Assembly: GCF_028743715.1 (NCBI RefSeq)
Contig: NZ_CP117996.1
Span: forward strand, 2,852,001-2,916,000
Reading direction: 5' to 3'
DNA: 64,000 nt
From: Microbacterium sp. Clip185
GTDB lineage: Bacteria > Actinomycetota > Actinomycetes > Actinomycetales > Microbacteriaceae
Numbering within the stretch: the first letter of the stretch is position 1; each line of letters starts with the position of its first letter. The notes beneath the pieces were generated by a model, which was not told where the DNA came from, made no database searches, and saw only the letters and a program-made list of their open reading frames with translations. This document shows positions 58,739 to 64,000 of this stretch, piece by piece. The translations under genes and the position numbers were made by a program.

Positions 58739-61339
58739 TCAGAGCTGCGAACGACGCCCGCGTGAGCGCAGTCGCAGCATCGCCACGACGCCGAGTCCGA
58801 GCATTGCTGCACCGAACAGCGACGCCGACATCAGCGGAGCGGTCTCCTGTCCGGTCGCCGCCAGCGACCCGGCCGCCGCACGGACGGTCACGGGGACCGA
58901 CGCGAGGATGCGGTCGCCATCGCGCAGTTGGATGTGGTGCTCTCCGGGTGCGATGTCCGCGGGAATCGTCACCGTCGCCCGAAGCGCGCCATCGGTCACA
59001 TCGGCCGTGGCCAGCGCACGATACGTGCTCGCGATGCCGATCTCCACCTTCGCGACCTCGAGGCCCTGCGCCGTCACCGTCAACGACTCCCCCGCACGCA
59101 CCTCCGTGCGAGACAGGACCGCGGTGACCTCGGACTCACCCGGGTTACCGGGGTTACCGGGGTTGCCCGGGTTGCCGGGCTCGGTTGCCTCTTCGGCCGT
59201 GAAGGTCCAGTTGTCGACCTCCATCAGCTTCGAGTCCGTGCCGGCCTCGGGCTCAGCGAACACGAAGAAGACGTCGTGTTCGCCCGTCGCGCCACTCACA
59301 TCGGCGCTCACGGTCGTCCACTCGCCCACGGTCCCCTCGACGGCGATCTCTCCGACGACCGGGCCATCGACCTGGTCGAGGCGCACCTGGATCGAGGCGC
59401 CCTCCACGAGCGGCTTCACGCGCGCCGACACCGAGGCCGCTCCGTCGCCGAAGTCCACGCCGGAGATGCCGGCGAAGTCGCCGTCATCGATGGAACTCAG
59501 CACCATGTTGCCGCCGCCGTTGTGCTCGGGGAACTCGACGGACGCCGCATCCGTGGCGACCGTCTTCAGTCCGAGCTGCCATGCCAGCGTCTCCGCCTCG
59601 AAGGTGCGGTACGGGTCGAACGCCTCGACCTGCTCGACGCCCGCACGGGTTCCCTGAACGGGCTTGATGGTGCCGTCCTCGTTGAACTCGAGCTTGTCGA
59701 TGTGCACCGAGCGGTAGCCCTGGGTCGATCCCGGGGTTCCGAGCGCCGCCGCCCACGCCGCGCCACGCGTCTGGGCGTGGTACGTGAAGTACGTCTCACC
59801 CTTGAACGTGAACATGTCGGAGTGGTTGTTGCCGCCGTTGCCCGCACCGAAGAAGTTCGACTGGTTCTGGAAGGCGACACCCGCATACTTCGACGCCGGC
59901 AGGTTCATCGGGTCGTCGGTCATCATGTAGGCAATCGCACCGGTGGGCGGGTACACGCCCTCCTGCGGTCGCACCTGGAAGTTCGACGAGTAGGAGTAGT
60001 AGTACGTGTCGCCGCGCTTGAACATGCTCGAGGCCTCGAACATGCCGGGGCCATCGATCTCCACGGGGTCGCCGTCGAGCGTCACCATGTCGTCCTTGAG
60101 CTTCACGACACGCGTCGACTTGGGGTTCTGCGGCCCCTGGACGTTGCTGCCGGAGCCGATCTGCGAGTTGCCGCCGAAGTACAGGTACGCCTGTCCGTCG
60201 TCGTCGATGAAGACCTCGGGGTCGAACAGCCACATCCCCGCCGGGAATCCGCCGCCGGCGATGTAGTCGGGCGACACGGTGTCCGGGATGATCTTCTTGC
60301 CGACCGGGTCCGTCCACGGCCCGAGGGGCGATCCGCCCACGACGACCGCCGTTCCCGTGCCGCTGTCGCAGAAGTAGAGGTAGACCTTGCCGTCCTTCTC
60401 GATCGCGGCCGGAGCCCACGAGTTGCGCGCCCAGGGAGCGGCGCCGCCCTCGCGCGCGATCGGCACCGCGCCGTGGTCGACCCAGTTGACCATGTCGGAC
60501 GTCGACATGACGTTCAGCCGCGTGATGGCGCCGTAGCCGTTGGACTGCGTGGGCAGCCCGTTGGCGTCCTTCGTGTTCGCCTCGTACTGCTGGGTGTCAT
60601 CCGTCGAGTAGATGTAGAGACGGCCGTTGTAGATCAGGTGGTGCGGGTCGGCTCCGAACTTGTGGCCGACGAGGGGGTTGTGGTCGCCGATGGGCTTGGT
60701 CTGCACCTCCTCGAGGCTGCCGTAGGTCGGAGCCGCCGGAGCGTCTGCGACCTTGATCAACGACATGTCGTCGACCTGGAAGTCCTGCAGCGCGCTCGAC
60801 CCCCACGGGGTCTCGACGAAGAGCCAGTCCGCGGACGCGTGCCGCGCCTCCGCCGTGAACTCCTTCGAGAAGGTGCCCCACTCGCCGCGCGTGTACGTCT
60901 GTCCGTTGTCGACGCATCCGTTGAAGTTGCTCGGGCAGAACGTGAAGTTGAACTGCTGCGTCGGCTCGCCCTCGGTGTACTTGAGCTTGCCGCCGAGGCG
61001 GTAGGTGGCGCCGACCTCGAGCTTGCCCGTCACCGAAGCGAAGGGTCCCGACTGGGTGTTGGTGCGACCGGTGACCTTGAGGGAGTGCGCCCCGCTCGCT
61101 GCGTCATCGCTGAGCGCGAGCGTGCCGGAGCGCGTCGCCGTCCATCCCGTGAACCCGTCCACGAACCGGCCGTCGGGAAGAAGGTTGCCGGCGACGGCCG
61201 GCGGCTCGGTCGGCGCTGCGTGCGCAGCAGGGACCGCGATGACCGACGACAGAGCGAGAGCTCCGATGCCGAGCAGGGCGCCGAAGGCGCGTGAGTAACG
61301 AGCTTTCCTCAGCCCAGGGGTGCGTAGGGGTGGTCTCAC
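58739..61339 (-). CDS. surface-anchored multidomain GH43 arabinanase/xylosidase-type enzyme
   Basis: The 866-residue protein has a signal peptide cleaved after AHA near residue 42, a CBM4/9-like module (about 50-195, LLPDGRFVDGFTGW), a GH43 domain (about 215-545) with GHKFGADPHHLIYNGRLYIYSTDD, NSWAPAAIEKDGKVYLYFC and FDPEVFIDDDGQAYLYFGG, a CBM6-like module (about 575-705, FEAETLAWQLGLKT), an Ig-like region after a PGNPGN linker, and a C-terminal sorting signal: LAATG at 826-830, a span and RLRSRGRRSQL. LAxTG is the class E sortase motif. It probably attacks arabinan or arabinoxylan at the cell surface. Confidence 0.92.
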   Translation of the reverse strand: MRPPLRTPGLRKARYSRAFGALLGIGALALSSVIAVPAAHAAPTEPPAVAGNLLPDGRFVDGFTGWTATRSGTLALSDDAASGAHSLKVTGRTNTQSGPFASVTGKLEVGATYRLGGKLKYTEGEPTQQFNFTFCPSNFNGCVDNGQTYTRGEWGTFSKEFTAEARHASADWLFVETPWGSSALQDFQVDDMSLIKVADAPAAPTYGSLEEVQTKPIGDHNPLVGHKFGADPHHLIYNGRLYIYSTDDTQQYEANTKDANGLPTQSNGYGAITRLNVMSTSDMVNWVDHGAVPIAREGGAAPWARNSWAPAAIEKDGKVYLYFCDSGTGTAVVVGGSPLGPWTDPVGKKIIPDTVSPDYIAGGGFPAGMWLFDPEVFIDDDGQAYLYFGGNSQIGSGSNVQGPQNPKSTRVVKLKDDMVTLDGDPVEIDGPGMFEASSMFKRGDTYYYSYSSNFQVRPQEGVYPPTGAIAYMMTDDPMNLPASKYAGVAFQNQSNFFGAGNGGNNHSDMFTFKGETYFTYHAQTRGAAWAAALGTPGSTQGYRSVHIDKLEFNEDGTIKPVQGTRAGVEQVEAFDPYRTFEAETLAWQLGLKTVATDAASVEFPEHNGGGNMVLSSIDDGDFAGISGVDFGDGAASVSARVKPLVEGASIQVRLDQVDGPVVGEIAVEGTVGEWTTVSADVSGATGEHDVFFVFAEPEAGTDSKLMEVDNWTFTAEEATEPGNPGNPGNPGNPGESEVTAVLSRTEVRAGESLTVTAQGLEVAKVEIGIASTYRALATADVTDGALRATVTIPADIAPGEHHIQLRDGDRILASVPVTVRAAAGSLAATGQETAPLMSASLFGAAMLGLGVVAMLRLRSRGRRSQL
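59141..59176 (-). repeat. 9-bp tandem repeat encoding the PGN linker
   Basis: Four units of the form CGGGTTACC or GGGGTTGCC encode Gly-Asn-Pro repeats in the linker between the CBM6-like and Ig-like parts of the GH43 protein. Repeat-encoded linkers of this kind change length easily. Confidence 0.85.
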
Positions 61340-61605
61340 GTCTTGTCTCCTTTGAGTTCGAGTGCCACCAGCGCCCTCATCTGCGAAAGCGCCGCTCCCG
61401 TCGATCAGTCGCCGGCCTCACCGGCCACGAACCCGGTTCCGACGCAGCGAGCCACCTCGCTCACTGCACCCTGTCCGCGCACGGGAGGCCGCGGGACGCC
61501 GTCCCCTTCGCACGCAGGCTGGTCGCCGCTGCGAGGGGCCGACTCACCCTGCGTCGTCGGCGTCTAGTCGTCGGCGAAAACGCGAGGATGGGGAACCGTT
61601 CGCGA

Positions 61606-61630
61606 TGTTACCGGTACCATTAGCGCTAAC
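61606..61630. promoter_or_regulatory. two adjacent LacI-type operators upstream of the large GH43 gene
   Basis: TGTTACC-GGTACCA (61606-61619, one mismatch) and ATTAGCGCTAAC with the perfect core TTAGCGCTAA (61620-61629) sit side by side. On the minus strand TTGTGT and TAACAT, 18 bp apart, could be the -35 and -10 boxes, placing both operators inside the promoter. That gives a leader of about 250 bases. The gap 61340-61777 holds no gene. Confidence 0.6.
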
Positions 61631-61720
61631 ACAATGGTGTTGCATAACGAACTCCCAGTTTCGAACGATTTTCGACGTCTTCGCCTTCGATCCCGAAGGA
61701 GGCGCACACCCGCGCACGGG

Positions 61721-61756
61721 GAGCGTCCCGCCTCGGATGACCGGGACGGGACGCTC
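61721..61756 (-). terminator. hairpin terminator after the aquaporin gene
   Basis: GAGCGTCCCG (61721-61730) and CGGGACGCTC (61747-61756) form a perfect 10-bp stem with a 16-nt loop, about 20 bp beyond the aquaporin stop on the minus strand. Confidence 0.7.
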
Positions 61757-61777
61757 GCGTATCCGGATGTCGGATGC

Positions 61778-62608
61778 TCAGCTGTTCGGCTCCGGTCGGT
61801 GAGCCAAGGGCGTGCCCTGGGCGGCCTTCGCCTCCACCGCAGAGGCCGGTCCGCGCAACACGCGCGCGATGCCGACGGCGACGACGGCACCGATGACGGG
61901 CCCCAAGAGATAGACCCAGTAGCCGCTGAAGTCGCCCGTGGCCAGGGCCGGGCCGAAACTGCGCGCCGGGTTCATGGACGCACCCTCGAACGGGCCTCCC
62001 ATCGTGCCCCACGCGATGATGTAGCCGCCGACGGCGATCGGGATGAAGGGCCCGTTGAGTTTGGGACCGTTCGCCATGTTGAGCACGAGCAGCACGAGAC
62101 CGCACGTGAGCACCGCCTCGAACCCGACCGCCGACCATTCCAGTCCCGGTTGCGGCCTTGTGGCGGCCAGGTCGCCGCCCCCGCCTGCGAAGGCGAGCGC
62201 CAGCAACGAGCCCGCGGACGCCGCCGCGAACTGCACGAGCCAATAGAACCCGGCCATGATCCAGCCCATGTCGCCGCGGAGGGCGAAGGCGAGCGTGACG
62301 GCCGGATCGAAGTGGGCCGACATGTCGCCGAGGAAGAAGACAGCGACCATCAGCCAGAGTCCTGAGACGGCGGAGAGCACCAGCGCGAGCTGCCACACCC
62401 CGATCTGACCGCCCCACCGCGTGATGATCGCCGCGCCGCCCGACAGGATGAACGTGAGACCGCCGACCCCGATCGCCTCCGACATGAGCCTGCGCAGGCG
62501 ATGCCGCGGGTTCGTCCAGTCCGCGTAGGCGCGAGGGCCTCCCACCGAGGCGATGAATTCCTGCTTCGCCTGCGAGATCCCACGCCCGGTCGGAATCGAT
62601 CCGCTCAT
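61778..62608 (-). CDS. MIP-family channel (aquaporin-like)
   Basis: The 276-residue protein has six spans and the two half-helix loops of aquaporins. Loop E is intact (MNPARSFGPAL), but loop B reads HFDPAVTLAFAL, with DPA in place of NPA. A cytosolic N-terminus of about 45 residues precedes span 1. Water or small uncharged solutes are the usual substrates; the Asp in the pore could change selectivity. It lies 27 bp after fumC on the same strand and may share its transcript, although a functional link is not obvious. Confidence 0.88.
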   Translation of the reverse strand: MSGSIPTGRGISQAKQEFIASVGGPRAYADWTNPRHRLRRLMSEAIGVGGLTFILSGGAAIITRWGGQIGVWQLALVLSAVSGLWLMVAVFFLGDMSAHFDPAVTLAFALRGDMGWIMAGFYWLVQFAAASAGSLLALAFAGGGGDLAATRPQPGLEWSAVGFEAVLTCGLVLLVLNMANGPKLNGPFIPIAVGGYIIAWGTMGGPFEGASMNPARSFGPALATGDFSGYWVYLLGPVIGAVVAVGIARVLRGPASAVEAKAAQGTPLAHRPEPNS

Positions 62609-62635
62609 GGTCGTCCCTCCCCTCTCGCGCGCAGG

Positions 62636-64000
62636 TCACGCACCGCCGACTCCGGATCCGATCATGTTGGCCGGGACGACGATCTTGTCGAACTGCTCAG
62701 CCGTCACTTTGCCGGAGGCGAGCGCGGCTTCGCGCAAGGTCTGCCCCTTCGCGAGCGCCGCCTCCGCGATGTGCGCGGCGTTCTGGTAGCCGATGACAGG
62801 GCTCAGCGCGGTGACCAGCATCAGACTGTCCTCGACGTACGCCGAGATCCTGGTCTCGTTGAGCTGGGTCCCCTTGACCGAGTACGTGAGGAACTTCTCG
62901 CAGCCGTCACCGAGGATGCGCGCGGAGTGCAGCACGTTGTTGATGATGATCGGACGCATCGCGTTGAGCTCGAAGTTGCCCTGCGAGCCGGCGAACGCGA
63001 CGGCGGAATCGTCGCCGATCACCTGGATCGAGATCATGACGATGGCCTCGCACTGGGTGGGATTGACCTTGCCCGGCATGATCGAGGACCCCGGCTCGTT
63101 CGAGGGGAGGATGAGCTCGGCGAGGCCCGTCCGAGGACCGGAGGCGAGCCATCGCATGTCGTTGGCCACCTTCATCAGCGTCACCGCGATGCCGCGGAAC
63201 GCCGCGTGCACCCGCACCATCGCGTCCAGCGAGCCCTGCACCTCGAACTTGTTCGGCGCCGTGACGAATGGCTTGCCCGTGAGTTCGGCGATCTTTGCCG
63301 CCACATTCTTCGAGAAGCCCGCCGGCGCGTTCAACCCGGTTCCCACGGCGGTGCCGCCCAGCGCGAGCTCGTACAGGCCGTCGCGCGCGTGCTCGACGTC
63401 GCGAATCCCCTTCTCCAGCTGCGCGGCGTAGCCCGACCACTCCTGTCCGACGGTGAGCGGCACCGCGTCCTCGAGATGCGTGCGACCGATCTTGACGACA
63501 CCCATCCATTGCCGGGACTTCTCCGCGATCTCGCGGTGCAGCTCTCTCAGCCGGGGCAGCAGTCGTTGATCGATCTCGGTGACGGCGGCGATGTTCATCG
63601 CTGTCGGAAACGAATCGTTGCTGGACTGCCCCATGTTCACGTCGTCATTGGGCCCGACCGGATGCTGGGACCCGAGCGTGCCGCCCAGAAGCTGGATCGC
63701 ACGGTTCGAAATGACCTCGTTGACGTTCATATTGCTCTGCGTCCCCGAACCCGTCTGCCAGACGTACAGCGGGAACTCGGTGTCGAGCTCGCCGGCGATC
63801 GTCTCGTCCGCCGCCTGGGTGATGACGCGGGCCTTCCACGACGGCAGCCGTCCCGCGGCCTCATTCACCAGCGCGGCGGCCTTCTTCACGTACCCGTAGG
63901 CGCGGTAGACCTCGACCGGCATGTGGTCGTTGCCGATCGAGAAGTGCAGCAGTGAACGCTGGGTCTGCGCACCCCAGTAGCGGTCGGCCGGGACGGCGAC
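62636..64000 (-). CDS. fumC: class II fumarate hydratase, partial (N-terminus off right edge)
   Basis: The frame is open from the right edge to the stop, giving about 454 residues; it starts in VAVPADRYWGAQTQRSLLHF, so only about 10 N-terminal residues are missing. It hydrates fumarate to malate in the citric acid cycle, as a tetramer. Motifs are SGTQSNMNVNEVISNRA, HPVGPNDDVNMGQSSNDSFPTAM, GRTHLEDAVPLT (substrate His) and the SS loop GSSIMPGKVNPTQCEA. GGTAVGTGLNAP and QGNFELNAMRPI favour FumC over aspartate ammonia-lyase. The aquaporin gene follows 27 bp after the stop. Confidence 0.94.
   Translation of the reverse strand, partial: VAVPADRYWGAQTQRSLLHFSIGNDHMPVEVYRAYGYVKKAAALVNEAAGRLPSWKARVITQAADETIAGELDTEFPLYVWQTGSGTQSNMNVNEVISNRAIQLLGGTLGSQHPVGPNDDVNMGQSSNDSFPTAMNIAAVTEIDQRLLPRLRELHREIAEKSRQWMGVVKIGRTHLEDAVPLTVGQEWSGYAAQLEKGIRDVEHARDGLYELALGGTAVGTGLNAPAGFSKNVAAKIAELTGKPFVTAPNKFEVQGSLDAMVRVHAAFRGIAVTLMKVANDMRWLASGPRTGLAELILPSNEPGSSIMPGKVNPTQCEAIVMISIQVIGDDSAVAFAGSQGNFELNAMRPIIINNVLHSARILGDGCEKFLTYSVKGTQLNETRISAYVEDSLMLVTALSPVIGYQNAAHIAEAALAKGQTLREAALASGKVTAEQFDKIVVPANMIGSGVGGA

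Noticed and set aside
58928..61294. Open frame of 788 codons on the plus strand, opposite the GH43 gene
   Set aside because: Arg/Val/His-rich antisense shadow; the minus strand shows a complete multidomain enzyme with signal peptide and sorting signal.

Overview
The window is about 64 kb of GC-rich (roughly 70%) chromosomal DNA from an actinobacterium, most likely Microbacteriaceae and probably Microbacterium or a close relative. This rests on codon usage, on the gene set (paired DUF7882-type small proteins, actinobacterial CoaBC, F420-type enzymes, LAxTG-type anchoring) and on the very frequent GGATGCGG/CCGCATCC words. Genes are dense, with many ATGA, GTGA and TGATG overlaps. No rRNA, tRNA, CRISPR array, insertion sequence or phage gene was seen. 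Genus and species are inference.

Layout. 1-2.2 kb: a TspO/MBR-like membrane protein cut by the left edge, a 2-oxoglutarate/Fe(II) oxygenase behind a GlnR-like box and a hairpin-rich leader, and a small secreted protein. 2.2-8.7 kb: the treX-treY-treZ trehalose operon (glycogen or maltodextrin to trehalose). 8.7-11.7 kb: an NAD(P)H quinone reductase-like flavoprotein, a DUF1266-like membrane protein, a small unknown and a small alarmone synthetase. 11.7-24 kb: a xylose and xylo-oligosaccharide locus with xylB, xylA, a divergent ROK regulator, a GH43 beta-xylosidase, a LacI regulator, a divergent sugar ABC transporter and a GH3 glycosidase. Together they import xylo-oligosaccharides, cleave them to xylose and feed xylulose 5-phosphate to the pentose phosphate pathway.

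24-32.4 kb: a class III aminotransferase, an alpha/beta hydrolase, a 46-residue protein, two divergent DUF7882 paralogues, an NRDE protein, coaBC, a cation diffusion facilitator coupled to a short binding-protein-like lipoprotein, and an F420-type oxidoreductase. 32.5-36.4 kb: a compact operon of class II aldolase, small APH-fold kinase and GlpD-like dehydrogenase, divergent from a TetR regulator with a clear operator. 36.5-38.3 kb: AsnC regulator and alanine dehydrogenase. 38.4-43 kb: a five-gene operon (SDR, TetR, SCP2-like protein, glutamate-semialdehyde-aminomutase-like enzyme, MFS transporter). 43-48 kb: Gfo/Idh/MocA oxidoreductase, a cyclic-nucleotide-binding-domain/thioredoxin-reductase-like flavoprotein with MarR, and a Ddn-Nudix-phosphoesterase operon.

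48-52 kb: an envelope-stress type cluster with an ECF sigma factor, a degenerate anti-sigma/Asp23 fusion and an Asp23-like protein on one strand, and on the other an Asp23, DUF2273, Asp23-like, two AmaP-like membrane proteins and a CsbD-like protein. 52-58 kb: glycerate kinase, an unknown protein, and a coupled GT2 synthase plus membrane-anchored GH18 enzyme behind 11-bp direct repeats and a structured leader. 58-64 kb: a small acidic protein, an ASCH protein, a very large surface-anchored GH43 arabinanase/xylanase-type enzyme with its own operator pair, an aquaporin-like channel, and fumC cut by the right edge.

The best candidates for something not yet described are the aldolase-kinase-dehydrogenase module, the SDR/SCP2/aminotransferase/MFS operon, the sigma factor with an Asp23-fused anti-sigma protein, and the coupled GT2-GH18 pair. 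All functional statements come from reading the sequence and from family knowledge; no database search was run.
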